From Streptomyces sp. L2 (lineage in GTDB: Bacteria; Actinomycetota; Actinomycetes; Streptomycetales; Streptomycetaceae), in NCBI RefSeq assembly GCF_004124325.1, contig NZ_QBDT01000001.1, positions 2,728,001 through 2,792,000 on the forward strand: 64,000 nt of DNA, read 5' to 3'. Position 1 is the stretch's first letter, and every line of letters begins with the position of its first letter. The translations under genes and the position numbers were made by a program. Below are positions 26,891 through 35,347 of the stretch, piece by piece. Under the pieces are notes generated by a model. The model was not told the DNA's origin and ran no database searches. It saw only the letters and a program-made list of their open reading frames with translations.

Positions 26891-28114
26891 TCAGCTGGCC
26901 TGAGGCGTCTCGGCGGTGGCCAGTGTTTCCAGGTCCTCTTCGGCGAGTTGCCGGGGCGTGGCCCGGGCCCGGGTGGCCACCAGTTCGCGGAGGGTGTCGC
27001 CGTGGTCCCAGGAGTTGACGTTCAGGGCGGCGGTGATGTGGCCGTCGCGGAGCCAGAAGGCGAGGAACTCGCGGGTGGTGGGGTCGCCGCGGAGGACGAG
27101 TTCGTCGTGGTCGGGGTCGGCGAGGCCGCGGTATTCGCAGCCGAGTTCGTACTGGTCGGAGAAGAAGTAGGGGTCGGCGGTGTAGGGGGCGTCGGCGCCG
27201 AGGAGGTTGGCGGCGACGTGGGCACCCTGGTTCTTGGCGTTGGCCCAGTGGTCGACGCGGACACGGCCGTCGTAGCGGGGATGGTCGTGGGCGGCGATGT
27301 CGCCGACCGCGTAGACGTCCGGGGCGGAGGTGCGCAGCGTGGCGTCGACGGCCACGCCGCCCGCCGCGAGGGTCAGGCCCGCGGCTTCGGCCAGTTCGGT
27401 GCGGGGTACGGCGCCGACTCCGGCGATCACGACGTCGGCGGGCAGTTCCATTCCGTTGGTCAGGCGCACCAGCCCGGTGTCCGCTCCCGTGACGGCCGCG
27501 CCGAGGTGGAAGGTGACGCCGTGGTCCGTGTGGAGGGTGCGGAAGACTTCGCCGATCTCGTCGCCCAGGACCCGGCGCAGGGGTGTGCGGCCGGGGTCGA
27601 TCACGGTCACCCGCGCCCCGCGGGTGCGGGCCGCGGCGGCGGCCTCGCAGCCGATCCAGCCCGCGCCGATGATGACTACGCAGGCGTCGGGGGTCAGTTC
27701 GGTGCGCAGGGCCAGGGCGTCGTCCAGGGTGCGCAGGAGGTGGACGCCGGGGCCGGCGAGGCCGGGCAGGCTGCGGGAGCGGGAGCCGGTGGCCAGGAGG
27801 AGGCGGTCGTAGGGGTGTTCCGTGCCGTCGGCGTCCACGACGGTGTGCTCGGCCGGGCGCAGTGCGGTGATGGCGGTGCCGCGGCGCAGGTCGATCGCGT
27901 GGTCGCGGTAGTAGCCGTCCGCGCGGACCCAGTCGGGTTCGTCGCGCTCGCCGAGCAGGATGCCCTTGGACAGCGGCGGGAGTTCGTAGGGGTGGTGGGT
28001 TTCCTGGCCGAACAGGGTCACCTCGCCGGTGAAGCCCTGTTCGCGCAGTGCGGCGGCCGCCGACGCGCCGGCCAGTCCCGCTCCGACGATCACCACGCGG
28101 TGCGGTGTGCTCAT
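26891..28114 (-). CDS. NAD(P)/FAD-dependent oxidoreductase, ferredoxin-reductase type
   Basis: This 407-residue protein has an N-terminal FAD motif (VVIVGAGLAGASAAAALRE), ELPPLSKGIL, an NAD Rossmann (VVIIGAGWIGCEAAAAARTRG), GVGAVPRTELAEAAGL, and GDIAAH near the FAD tail, then a reductase C-terminal domain with FFSDQYELGCEYRG. This is the ferredoxin/rubredoxin/putidaredoxin reductase class that passes NAD(P)H electrons to small redox proteins. No ferredoxin gene is beside it. It is last in a three-gene operon after doxX and folE, 33 bp after folE. Confidence 0.9.
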   Translation of the reverse strand: MSTPHRVVIVGAGLAGASAAAALREQGFTGEVTLFGQETHHPYELPPLSKGILLGERDEPDWVRADGYYRDHAIDLRRGTAITALRPAEHTVVDADGTEHPYDRLLLATGSRSRSLPGLAGPGVHLLRTLDDALALRTELTPDACVVIIGAGWIGCEAAAAARTRGARVTVIDPGRTPLRRVLGDEIGEVFRTLHTDHGVTFHLGAAVTGADTGLVRLTNGMELPADVVIAGVGAVPRTELAEAAGLTLAAGGVAVDATLRTSAPDVYAVGDIAAHDHPRYDGRVRVDHWANAKNQGAHVAANLLGADAPYTADPYFFSDQYELGCEYRGLADPDHDELVLRGDPTTREFLAFWLRDGHITAALNVNSWDHGDTLRELVATRARATPRQLAEEDLETLATAETPQAS

Positions 28115-28147
28115 GACGTCTCCTGTACGAAGGATGCGGGGGCGCTG

Positions 28148-28744
28148 CTATCGGTGTACGCCGGTGAGGGCCAGGAACTCGTGCCGGGAGGCCGGGTTGT
28201 TCCGCAGGGTGCCGAGCAGGGTGGAGGTGACGGTCCTCGATCCGGTGGCCTGCACCCCGCGCAGGGTCATGCAGGTGTGTTCGGCCTCGATGACCACCCC
28301 GACGCCCTTGGGCTGGAGGTGGTGGGCGATCCAGTCCGCGGTCTGTTTGGTGAGCCGTTCCTGGACCTGGGGCCGGCAGGCGAAGTGCTCCACGACCCGG
28401 GCCAGCTTCGACAGGCCGAGGATCCGGGCGCCGGGCAGATAACCCACGTGGGCCACGCCGACGAAGGGCAGCATGTGGTGCTGGCAGACCGACCGGACGG
28501 GGATGTCCCGGGCCAGGACGAGTTCGTCGTAGCCCTCCTCGTTGGGGAAGGTGGTCATCCGGAACGGGCGCGCGGTCAGCAGTTCGGCGTACCCGCGGGC
28601 CATCCGGCCCGGTGTGTCCCGCGTCCCCTCGGTCTCGTCCAGGACCCCGAGGGCCCGCAGGAACTCCCGCGCGGCCTGTTCGGCGGCCTCCAGGTCGGGG
28701 CCGGTCGACTCCTGCACCACCTGCAGCACGGCCGTGGCGTTCAC
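28148..28744 (-). CDS. folE: GTP cyclohydrolase I
   Basis: The 198-residue enzyme converts GTP to 7,8-dihydroneopterin triphosphate, the first step to folates and pterins. Zinc ligands are visible in SVCQHHMLPF and AEHTCMTLRG; other motifs are RDTPGRMARGYAELL and GLSKLARVVEHFACRPQVQERLTKQ. GTG 28744 overlaps the doxX stop by four bases (GTGA). An expected housekeeping folE is not in this window, so this may be a second, conditionally used copy; its neighbours are redox genes, not folate genes. Confidence 0.93.
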   Translation of the reverse strand: MNATAVLQVVQESTGPDLEAAEQAAREFLRALGVLDETEGTRDTPGRMARGYAELLTARPFRMTTFPNEEGYDELVLARDIPVRSVCQHHMLPFVGVAHVGYLPGARILGLSKLARVVEHFACRPQVQERLTKQTADWIAHHLQPKGVGVVIEAEHTCMTLRGVQATGSRTVTSTLLGTLRNNPASRHEFLALTGVHR

Positions 28745-29226
28745 TCGTCCACCCCCGCGCCGGTGCCGCCGCGGCGTCCGTGCCAGGCGGTGTCGTAGAC
28801 GACGGCGAGCCGGGCCAGGGTGAGCGCGCCGAGGAGCAGGCCGAAGTCGCGGAGCGCCACGTCGTAGAACCCGGAGTAGGTCAGCAGGTTCACGATGATG
28901 CCGGTGAGCCAGAGGGCGACGACGTACGCCGCGTAGCGCGGCTTGATGGCCACGGCGATGCCCGCGACGATCTCGATCGCGCCGACGACGTACATGGCGG
29001 TCTGCGCGGAGAAGGGCAGCAGGTCGACGATCCAGGGCGCGAGGTAGTGCGGCCAGTCGGTGAGCGCGTTGGCGAACTTGTCGGCGCCCATCCAGATCGG
29101 CAGCACCGCGTACCCGATGCGCATCAGCCAGAAGGCGCCGTAGGCCGGTTCGCGGCGGGCCCGGCGCAGGATCTCTTCCCCGGAGTGCGCGCTCGGGGGG
29201 TCCACGGGCACAGCAGGAGCAGCCAT
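28741..29226 (-). CDS. DoxX-family membrane protein
   Basis: The 161-residue protein has four hydrophobic helices (about residues 35-50, 67-90, 95-118 and 122-145) and the DoxX-like RIGYAVLPIWMGADKFANALTDWPHYLAPW opening, with YVVGAIEIVAGIAVAI. The family is linked to thiol/redox and quinone-related membrane functions, without one clear reaction. ATG 29226 has an AGGAGG five bases upstream, so it is preferred over the ATG at 29265. It heads the doxX-folE-reductase operon. Confidence 0.82.
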   Translation of the reverse strand: MAAPAVPVDPPSAHSGEEILRRARREPAYGAFWLMRIGYAVLPIWMGADKFANALTDWPHYLAPWIVDLLPFSAQTAMYVVGAIEIVAGIAVAIKPRYAAYVVALWLTGIIVNLLTYSGFYDVALRDFGLLLGALTLARLAVVYDTAWHGRRGGTGAGVDE

Positions 29227-29302
29227 GACGGCCTCCTCGTGTCGACGTGCCGACTGTATCGGCAAGTTCTTTTATTTTTAGAGATTGGACACACCACCTC
29301 TC

Positions 29303-29336
29303 ATTTGTCAAATCTCATTGGTGTTACAGTTGACGC
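29303..29336 (+). promoter_or_regulatory. Divergent promoter region with ATTTGTCAAAT palindrome
   Basis: The palindrome ATTTG-T-CAAAT is at 29303-29313, in an unusually AT-rich patch (about 29262-29330). The -10 TACAGT (29325-29330) is six bases before GTG 29337; facing the other way, a second TACAGT (29258-29253) precedes doxX. The palindrome overlaps where the regulator's -35 should be, so autorepression is plausible. Confidence 0.6.
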
Positions 29337-30029
29337 GTGGGTACGAGCGAGGGCCGTGACAGGGATGCGATCAGCGAGCTGAGCAGCCTGGAGGACGCGG
29401 TGCGGCGGCGGCTGTACGCGTACGTCGGCAGCTGTGACGACCCGGTGGACCGGGAGGACGCCGCGCGAGCGGCGGGCATCAGCCGCACGCTGGCCGCCTA
29501 CCACCTGGACAAGCTGGCCGACGCCGGGCTGCTGGACGTCAGTTACGCCCGCGCCGCCGGGCGGGGCGGCCCGGGCGCGGGCCGGCCCGCCAAGCGCTAC
29601 GCGCGCGCGGAGCGGGAGCTGACCGTCAGCGTGCCCCCGCGCGACTACGGCCTGCTGGCCGAGGTGCTGGCCGGGGCGATGGCCGCCGACCGGTCCGGGA
29701 CCGCGCGGGAGGCGGTGGCCGAGGCCGCGCGCGCGACCGGGCGGGCGGCGGGCGGCCCGGACCTGACGGCCGCGCTGACCGCGTGCGGCTACGAGCCCTC
29801 ACCCACCGATGACGGCACCATCGACCTGCGCAACTGCCCCTTCCACCGGCTCGCCCGCGAGCACACCGAACTGGTCTGCTGGCTCAACCTGCACCTGGTG
29901 CGCGGCATGCTCGAAGCGGGCGGCCAGCCTCCCGCTCGCGCGGTCCTGGCCCCGCGTCCCGGCCGCTGCTGCGTGGTGGTCGACCCCGCCCAGCCAGAGC
30001 CAGAGCCCGAGCCAGAGCCAGAGCCCTAG
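29337..30029 (+). CDS. Winged-helix regulator with conserved cysteines (possible Fe-S sensor)
   Basis: These 230 residues have an ArsR/SufR-like winged helix at about 15-75 (DREDAARAAGISRTLAAYHLDKLADAGLLDV) and a C-terminal domain with LRNCPFHRLAREHTELVCWLNLHLVRGMLE ... LAPRPGRCCVVV. The spacing Cys-x13-Cys-x29-Cys-Cys is close to the cluster-binding pattern of SufR-type repressors. The chain ends in an (Pro-Glu)n tail. It is divergent from doxX-folE-reductase and probably controls it. It is probably leaderless, with GTG 29337 six bases after the -10. Confidence 0.8.
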   Translation: MGTSEGRDRDAISELSSLEDAVRRRLYAYVGSCDDPVDREDAARAAGISRTLAAYHLDKLADAGLLDVSYARAAGRGGPGAGRPAKRYARAERELTVSVPPRDYGLLAEVLAGAMAADRSGTAREAVAEAARATGRAAGGPDLTAALTACGYEPSPTDDGTIDLRNCPFHRLAREHTELVCWLNLHLVRGMLEAGGQPPARAVLAPRPGRCCVVVDPAQPEPEPEPEPEP

Positions 30030-30090
30030 CCGCAGCCGCAGCCGCAGTAGTGCTACGGCACACGCAGGGCTCTGCGTCAGCGCATGGAAA

Positions 30091-30124
30091 GGGCCGCGCC
30101 ACCCCGTCAAGGGGAGCGCGGCCC
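30091..30124. terminator. Bidirectional terminator between convergent genes
   Basis: gggccgcgc (30091-30099) pairs with gcgcggccc (30116-30124), and the inner cccc/gggg pairs extend the stem. It ends the Cys regulator gene and the secreted protein gene facing it. Confidence 0.8.
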
Positions 30125-30140
30125 GCTGCTGCTCGTGTGC

Positions 30141-30548
30141 TCAGCCGCCCAGCAGCTGCGTCACGCTGCCCACCACGGGGATCTCGCCCACCGACTCCGC
30201 CTCGGCGACGGGGGCCGTCACCATCCGGGAGCCGACCGGCTTGAAGTCGGCGAGCTGGGTGCCGACGCCGTTGTCGAGGGGGTCGACGCCCGTACCCGCC
30301 AGCGGGTTGGGCTTGAGGCCGGCCACCGGGCCGGTGACGTAGCCGGCCGTGCCGGTCAGGGACGCGAGACCGGCCTCCGGGTTGATGTTGCCGAGCGAGG
30401 TCGGGCGCCAGGGCACGTTCACGAGCTCGGCGGCGCCGGAGTCCGCGTGGGCCGTGGCCGCGCCCGCTCCCAGGGCCGCGCCCGCGGTCGCCAGGGCGAT
30501 CAGGGCCCGCTGTGCGACCGGGTGCTGGGACGAAGTGTGTCGGGCCAT
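30141..30548 (-). CDS. Small secreted protein, unknown function
   Basis: The 135-residue protein has a clear signal peptide (MARHTSSQHPVAQRALIALATAGAALGAGAATAHA-DSG, cleavage near 35). The mature part is Gly/Pro/Val-rich without cysteines (NVPWRPTSLGNINPEAGLASLTGT ... PNPLAGTGVDPLDNG ... VVGSVTQLLGG). It resembles in style the secreted protein at 37045-37395. I know no function; a cell-surface role is a guess. ATG 30548 is chosen because the signal peptide starts there. Confidence 0.75.
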   Translation of the reverse strand: MARHTSSQHPVAQRALIALATAGAALGAGAATAHADSGAAELVNVPWRPTSLGNINPEAGLASLTGTAGYVTGPVAGLKPNPLAGTGVDPLDNGVGTQLADFKPVGSRMVTAPVAEAESVGEIPVVGSVTQLLGG

Positions 30549-30675
30549 CGCTGGTGCCGCCTTCTGGTGCGCAGGGTAATACGGTCGACACGTAGGGTAG
30601 TTGAGGTGTGACGCGCGCACCAAAGCCGACCCGCGGGGTCGGCAGCGGCGCCCCCATGCGTCAAACTGGTGTTCC

Positions 30676-31311
30676 GTGAGCCCTCTTCCGCCGTCTCCCG
30701 CCCGTGTCGTGCTGCTCTGCGGCCCCTCGGGCTCGGGCAAGTCCCTCGTCGCCGCCCGTTCCGGGCTGCCCGTGCTGCGCCTCGACGACTTCTACAAGGA
30801 GGGCGACGACCCGACCCTGCCCCTGGTGGACGGCAGTTCGGACATCGACTGGGACCACCCGCTCTCCTGGGACGCGGACGTGGCCGTCGACGCCATCGCC
30901 CGGCTGTGCGCCACCGGCACCACGCCCGTACCGGTGTACGACCTCTCGCTGAGCGCCCGCACCGGCGAGGAGGCCCTGCACATCGGGCGCACCCCGCTGT
31001 TCATCGCGGAGGGCATCTTCGCGGCGGAGATCGTCGAACGCTGCCGGGAGCGGGGGGTCCTCGCGGACGCGCTGTGCCTGTCCCGCGGCCCGGTCACCAC
31101 CTTCCGGCGGCGCTTCCTGCGCGATCTGAAGGAGGGCCGCAAGTCGGTGCCGTTCCTGCTGCGCCGCGGCTGGCGGCTGATGCGTGCCGAGCGGTCGATC
31201 GTGGCCCGCCAGGTGTCGCTGGGCGCGCATCCCTGCGGGCGCGAGGAGGCGCTGGGCCGGCTGGCGGCGGCCGCGGGCCGGCAGGTGCGGCAGCGGCAGA
31301 CGGCGGCGTGA
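30676..31311 (+). CDS. Uridine kinase-like P-loop protein
   Basis: The 211-residue protein has Walker A GPSGSGKS near the N-terminus, LRLDDFYKEGDDPTLP (the Asp/Phe/Tyr substrate loop of uridine kinases), DWDHPLSWD, PVYDLSLSAR and IAEGIFAAEIV. It would phosphorylate uridine or a similar nucleoside with ATP or GTP, which suits the nucleoside-salvage theme, but no shared palindrome lies upstream. GTG 30676 begins just before the conserved part; a longer frame from 30601 lacks similarity. Confidence 0.85.
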   Translation: MSPLPPSPARVVLLCGPSGSGKSLVAARSGLPVLRLDDFYKEGDDPTLPLVDGSSDIDWDHPLSWDADVAVDAIARLCATGTTPVPVYDLSLSARTGEEALHIGRTPLFIAEGIFAAEIVERCRERGVLADALCLSRGPVTTFRRRFLRDLKEGRKSVPFLLRRGWRLMRAERSIVARQVSLGAHPCGREEALGRLAAAAGRQVRQRQTAA

Positions 31312-31323
31312 GGCAAGGAAAAC

Positions 31324-31355
31324 GGGACCGGATCGGCCTTCGGCCTTCCGGTCCC
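31324..31355 (+). terminator. Terminator after the uridine kinase-like gene
   Basis: gggaccgga (31324-31332) pairs with tccggtccc (31347-31355), with a second small stem in the loop (ggcc-ttc-ggcc). ccctttttc follows, so it has a T run, unusual for this genome. Confidence 0.85.
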
Positions 31356-31461
31356 GCTCCCTTTTTCACCCCCGTGAGCCCCGATCCCCGTGGGATCCAC
31401 CCCCCAGTGGCTCCCCCGTGGTCCCCCGTGACCCCGTTTCCCCCCGGTGCTCCCCCTGACC

Positions 31462-32244
31462 TCAGGCGACCAGTTCGCCGAAGGCGCTCTCCTCGTCACG
31501 GCCGAAGCTGAGGACCTCGTCCTCGCGCAGCCGGCGGAGCGACCGCCAGATGCTTGACTTCACCGTGCCGACGCTGATGCCGAGGATGTCCGCGATCTCC
31601 GGGTCCGTGCGGCCCTCGTAGTAGCGAAGGACCAGCATGGTGCGCTGGAGCTCGGGCAGCCGGGCCAGCGCCTGCCACAGGACCGCCCGCAGCTCGGTGC
31701 CGCGCATCGCGTCCGTGTCGCCGGGCGTCTCCGGCAGTTCCTCGGTCGGGTACTCGTTCAGCTTGCGGCGGCGCCACGCGCTGATGTGCAGGTTCGTCAT
31801 GGTGCGGCGGAGGTATCCGCCGACGGCGGCCTTGTCGCTGATCCGGTCCCACGCCCGGTACGTCGAGAACAGCGCGCTCTGCAGCAGGTCCTCGGCCTCG
31901 AAGCGGTCACCGGTCAGGTGGTAGGCGGTGGCGTACAGGGAGGCGCGGCGCTCCTGGACGTAGGCGGTAAACGCCGCTTCGGCATCTACAGTCTCCGACA
32001 GCGAGGCACGCTCCCCCGAGTCCTCCCTGTACGCGGATCCCCCGTGCGTTCCCCCCTCGTGTGCGTCAACCACCGTCATGTACCCGGTGTGCTGACGCCC
32101 GGCGCCGCGAGCGCACCCCCGCCCGCTCACGGCGCCGGACTTCTCCGAACCCCGGCCCCCGTTGAGCCCCCCGTTGAGCCCCCCGTTCACGTCGTGCAGA
32201 CGCGTGATCACTGCGCTGGTGCTGGTGCTGTGCAGCGTGTTCAT
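31462..32244 (-). CDS. sigQ: RNA polymerase sigma factor SigQ (SigE family)
   Basis: This is an ECF sigma factor: region 2 (EAAFTAYVQERRASLYATAYHLTGDRFEAEDLLQSALFSTYRAWDRI) and region 4 (LARLPELQRTMLVLRYYEGRTDPEIADILGISVGTVKSSIWRSLRRLRED). Divergent placement from afsQ1-afsQ2 identifies it as sigQ, which in S. coelicolor is controlled by AfsQ1. From ATG 32244 it has 260 residues, with an N-terminal low-complexity GGLNGGLNGGRG part. ATG 32079 is an alternative that removes it; I cannot decide between them from sequence. Confidence 0.85.
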   Translation of the reverse strand: MNTLHSTSTSAVITRLHDVNGGLNGGLNGGRGSEKSGAVSGRGCARGAGRQHTGYMTVVDAHEGGTHGGSAYREDSGERASLSETVDAEAAFTAYVQERRASLYATAYHLTGDRFEAEDLLQSALFSTYRAWDRISDKAAVGGYLRRTMTNLHISAWRRRKLNEYPTEELPETPGDTDAMRGTELRAVLWQALARLPELQRTMLVLRYYEGRTDPEIADILGISVGTVKSSIWRSLRRLREDEVLSFGRDEESAFGELVA

Positions 32245-32375
32245 CTCGCGCCCCCCGTCGTGGACTTCCGGTAGTTCGTCTTGCCTGTGGTGCGGTGTCG
32301 CCGTGTTGCGGTGATGCGGTGTTGCCTTGTGCCGAAAAGCTTGCCCGGGGCACTTCATCGCCGTGTCCGCCGACT

Positions 32376-32404
32376 GTCACAGACCTGTCACAGGGGTTCG
32401 TCAC
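32376..32404. promoter_or_regulatory. Probable AfsQ1 binding box between sigQ and afsQ1
   Basis: GTCAC-N6-GTCAC at 32376-32391 matches the published type of AfsQ1 site (GTnAC-n6-GTnAC), and a third GTCAC is at 32400-32404. It lies between divergent sigQ and afsQ1, so AfsQ1 probably controls sigQ and itself from here. Confidence 0.75.
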
Positions 32405-32499
32405 ATGGTCATCACACGGGGCACACAGGTGGTCGCCGTCCGCGCGGTATCGGGCCCACAGGTCGTACGGCACCCCCTTCATGGGCCAGAATGAGCCTC

Positions 32500-33177
32500 G
32501 TGCCTTCCCTGTTGCTGATCGAGGACGACGACGCCATCCGTACGGCCCTGGAGCTCTCCCTGACCCGCCAGGGACACCGCGTGGCCACCGCTGCCAACGG
32601 CGAGGACGGTCTGAAGCTGCTGCGCGAGCAGCGGCCGGACCTGATCGTGCTGGACGTGATGCTGCCCGGCATCGACGGGTTCGAGGTGTGCCGGCGCATC
32701 CGGCGCACGGACCAGTTGCCGATCATTCTGCTGACCGCGCGCAGCGACGACATCGACGTGGTCGTGGGGCTGGAGTCCGGCGCCGACGACTACGTGGTCA
32801 AACCCGTGCAGGGCCGCGTGCTGGACGCCCGGATCCGGGCCGTGCTGCGGCGCGGGGAGCGCGAGTCCACCGACTCGGCGACCTTCGGCAGCCTGGTCAT
32901 CGACCGGTCGGCGATGACCGTCACGAAGAACGGCGAGGACCTCCAGCTGACGCCGACCGAGCTGCGGCTGCTGCTGGAGCTGAGCCGGCGGCCCGGTCAG
33001 GCGCTGTCCCGGCAGCAGCTGCTGCGGCTGGTGTGGGAGCACGACTACCTGGGCGACTCGCGCCTGGTGGACGCGTGTGTGCAGCGGCTGCGCGCCAAGG
33101 TGGAGGACGTGCCGTCGTCCCCGACCCTGATCCGTACGGTCCGTGGTGTCGGCTACCGCCTGGACGCGCCTCAGTGA
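32500..33177 (+). CDS. afsQ1: Two-component response regulator AfsQ1
   Basis: This 225-residue OmpR-family regulator has a receiver domain (LLLIEDDDAIRTALELSLTRQG; phospho-Asp in LIVLDVMLPGIDGF; KPVQ lysine) and a C-terminal winged helix (LTPTELRLLLELSRRPGQALSRQQLLRLVWEHDY ... RTVRGVGYRLD). The sequence and the sigQ/afsQ2 context match AfsQ1, a nutrient-responsive activator of antibiotic genes in S. coelicolor. GTG 32500 gives the known length, and a -10 CAGAAT sits seven bases upstream, making ATG 32491 unlikely. Confidence 0.95.
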   Translation: MPSLLLIEDDDAIRTALELSLTRQGHRVATAANGEDGLKLLREQRPDLIVLDVMLPGIDGFEVCRRIRRTDQLPIILLTARSDDIDVVVGLESGADDYVVKPVQGRVLDARIRAVLRRGERESTDSATFGSLVIDRSAMTVTKNGEDLQLTPTELRLLLELSRRPGQALSRQQLLRLVWEHDYLGDSRLVDACVQRLRAKVEDVPSSPTLIRTVRGVGYRLDAPQ

Positions 33178-34751
33178 CCGACACGCGAGGGGGGCTGCGC
33201 GGCTGGGCCGCGGGGCGCAGGGGAAGTCTGTCGCGGCTCAGGTTCACCAGCCTCCGGCTGCGTCTGGTGGTGGTGTTCGGGCTGGTCGCGCTCACCGCCG
33301 CCGTGTCGGCGTCGGGCATCGCCTATTGGCTGAACCGGGAGGCGGTCCTCACCCGCGCCCAGGACGCGGTGCTGCGCGACTTCCAGCAGGAGATGCAGAA
33401 CCGGGCGGGCGCGCTGCCGGCCCATCCCACGCAGGACGAACTGCAGCGCGCGGCGGGCCAGATGGCGGGCAGCAGCCAGCGCTTCAGCGTGCTGCTGGTC
33501 GGGCAGGACGCGAACGGCAAGACGGTCTACGGCAACTCGGGCGCCCTGAACGGGTTCTCGCTGGAGGACGTGCCCAGGTCGCTGCGGACGGCGGTGAACA
33601 AGCGACAGAAGGTGTCCGACGGCAACTCGTCGGCGTACCACCTGTACTGGCAGCGGATCGTCGACCACGGCACGCCCTACCTGGTGGCCGGCACGAAGGT
33701 CATCGGGGGCGGCCCGACCGGCTACATGGCGAAGTCGCTGGAGCCGGAGGCGAAGGACCTCAACTCGCTGGCCTGGTCGCTGGGGATCGCGACGGGCCTG
33801 GCGCTGATCGGCTCCGCGCTGCTGGCGCAGGCCGCCGCCACGACCGTACTGAAGCCCGTGCACCGGCTGGGTGTCGCGGCGCGGCGGCTCGGGGAGGGCA
33901 AGCTGGACACCCGGCTCAGGGTGTCCGGGACCGACGAACTCGCCGATCTGTCGCGGACGTTCAACAACGCGGCCGAGGCGCTGGAGAAACGGGTCGCCGA
34001 CATGGCGGCGCGGGACGACGCGTCCCGCAGGTTCGTCGCCGACATGAGCCACGAGCTGCGGACGCCGCTGACCGCCATCACCGCCGTGACGGAGGTGCTG
34101 GAGGAGGAGCTGGAGTTCGAGGGCGGCGGCATCGACCCGATGATCGAGCCCGCGGTGCGGCTCGTGGTGAGCGAGACCCGGCGGCTGAACGACCTCGTCG
34201 AGAACCTGATGGAGGTCACCCGCTTCGACGCGGGCACGGCCCGGCTGGTCCTGGACGACGTCGACCTCGCCGACCAGATCACCGCCTGCATCGACGCCCG
34301 CGCCTGGCTGGACGCGGTCGAACTCGACGCCGAGCGCGGCATCCACGCCCAGCTCGACCCACGCCGCCTCGACGTGATACTCGCCAACCTGATCGGCAAC
34401 GCGCTCAAGCACGGCGGGTCCCCGGTGCGGGTGTCCGTGCGCATCGACGGGGACGACCTGGTGATCGCCGTACGCGACCACGGGCCCGGCATCCCGGAGG
34501 ACGTGCTGCCGCACGTCTTCGACCGCTTCTACAAGGCCAGCGCCTCCCGGCCGCGCTCCGAGGGCAGCGGCCTCGGCCTGTCCATCGCGATGGAGAACGC
34601 CCACATCCACGGCGGCGAGATCACCGCGGCCAACTCCCCGGAGGGCGGCGCTGTGTTCACGCTGCGGCTGCCGAGGGACGCGGCCCGGCTCACGGAGGAG
34701 GGCGCCGGGGACACCGGGGGTGCCCGGGGCACGGAGGGGGAAGGGGCATGA
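33174..34751 (+). CDS. afsQ2: Two-component sensor histidine kinase AfsQ2
   Basis: This 525-residue sensor kinase has an N-terminal membrane helix (LVVVFGLVALTAAVSASGIAYW), an extracellular domain of about 145 residues, and a second helix (LAWSLGIATGLALIGSALLAQAAA). HAMP follows, then HisKA with phospho-His in FVADMSHELRTPL, and HATPase motifs NLIGNALKHGG, DHGPGIPED, EGSGLGLSIAMENAHIHGG. It phosphorylates AfsQ1. GTG 33174 overlaps the afsQ1 stop by four bases; the next gene overlaps its own stop by four (ATGA). Confidence 0.95.
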   Translation: MTDTRGGLRGWAAGRRGSLSRLRFTSLRLRLVVVFGLVALTAAVSASGIAYWLNREAVLTRAQDAVLRDFQQEMQNRAGALPAHPTQDELQRAAGQMAGSSQRFSVLLVGQDANGKTVYGNSGALNGFSLEDVPRSLRTAVNKRQKVSDGNSSAYHLYWQRIVDHGTPYLVAGTKVIGGGPTGYMAKSLEPEAKDLNSLAWSLGIATGLALIGSALLAQAAATTVLKPVHRLGVAARRLGEGKLDTRLRVSGTDELADLSRTFNNAAEALEKRVADMAARDDASRRFVADMSHELRTPLTAITAVTEVLEEELEFEGGGIDPMIEPAVRLVVSETRRLNDLVENLMEVTRFDAGTARLVLDDVDLADQITACIDARAWLDAVELDAERGIHAQLDPRRLDVILANLIGNALKHGGSPVRVSVRIDGDDLVIAVRDHGPGIPEDVLPHVFDRFYKASASRPRSEGSGLGLSIAMENAHIHGGEITAANSPEGGAVFTLRLPRDAARLTEEGAGDTGGARGTEGEGA

Positions 34752-35347
34752 GCGTACGACGCCTGCTGGCACTGCCCCTCCTCGCCGCGCTGCTCACCGG
34801 GTGCGGGATCCGGGCGACCGAGGTGCCGACGGACTTCGGTGGCGCCCCCTCGCGGACGCCGTGCTCGCTGGCGAGCCCCGACACGTCCACGCAGGCCGCG
34901 CACGGGGTGCCCGTCCAGGTCTTCCTGCTGTGCGGCTCCCTGGTGACGGTCGACCGCACGGTGCGGGTCCCGGAGGGCACGCCGGACGCGCGGCGCCGGG
35001 TGATCGTGGCGCAGGGTCTGCTGGACCAGCTGGCAGCGTCCCCGTCGGCCGCGGAGAAGGCGGCGGGCTACCTGACATACGTGCCCGGCGGCATCGGCGT
35101 GACCGGGCCCGGCCCGAAGGACCCCGAGGACACCCTGCGCCTGAGCACACCCCCGGCCAGGCTCACCTCGTACGCCCTGGCCCAGCTCGTCTGCACCCTC
35201 TCCGACTCCTCCGCGACCGAGGGCGACGGCTCCGTCATCCTCGGCGGCCCCGCACCCTCCCCCCTGCGCCGCTACGACTGCACCGACGACGTCCGCTCCC
35301 ACCCGGGCACCACGAAACCGCCGTCCGGCGAGGTCAAGGGCGGCTGA
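34748..35347 (+). CDS. Lipoprotein accessory to AfsQ1/Q2
   Basis: The 199-residue protein has a lipobox (LAALLTGC) after a short signal peptide, so the mature N-terminal Cys24-type residue is lipidated and membrane-bound outside. The middle (ARRRVIVAQGLLDQLAASPSAAEKAAGYLTYVPGGIGVTG) resembles GerMN-like folds, but I hold this loosely. The ATGA overlap with afsQ2 shows a three-gene operon. A lipoprotein that tunes a sensor kinase is known for the similar CseA of the sigE-cse system. Confidence 0.85.
   Translation: MSVRRLLALPLLAALLTGCGIRATEVPTDFGGAPSRTPCSLASPDTSTQAAHGVPVQVFLLCGSLVTVDRTVRVPEGTPDARRRVIVAQGLLDQLAASPSAAEKAAGYLTYVPGGIGVTGPGPKDPEDTLRLSTPPARLTSYALAQLVCTLSDSSATEGDGSVILGGPAPSPLRRYDCTDDVRSHPGTTKPPSGEVKGG

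Noticed and set aside
26582..26903. Short + strand frames in the gap upstream of the toxin gene
   Set aside because: No ribosome site or recognisable domain; one runs through the terminator at 26834.
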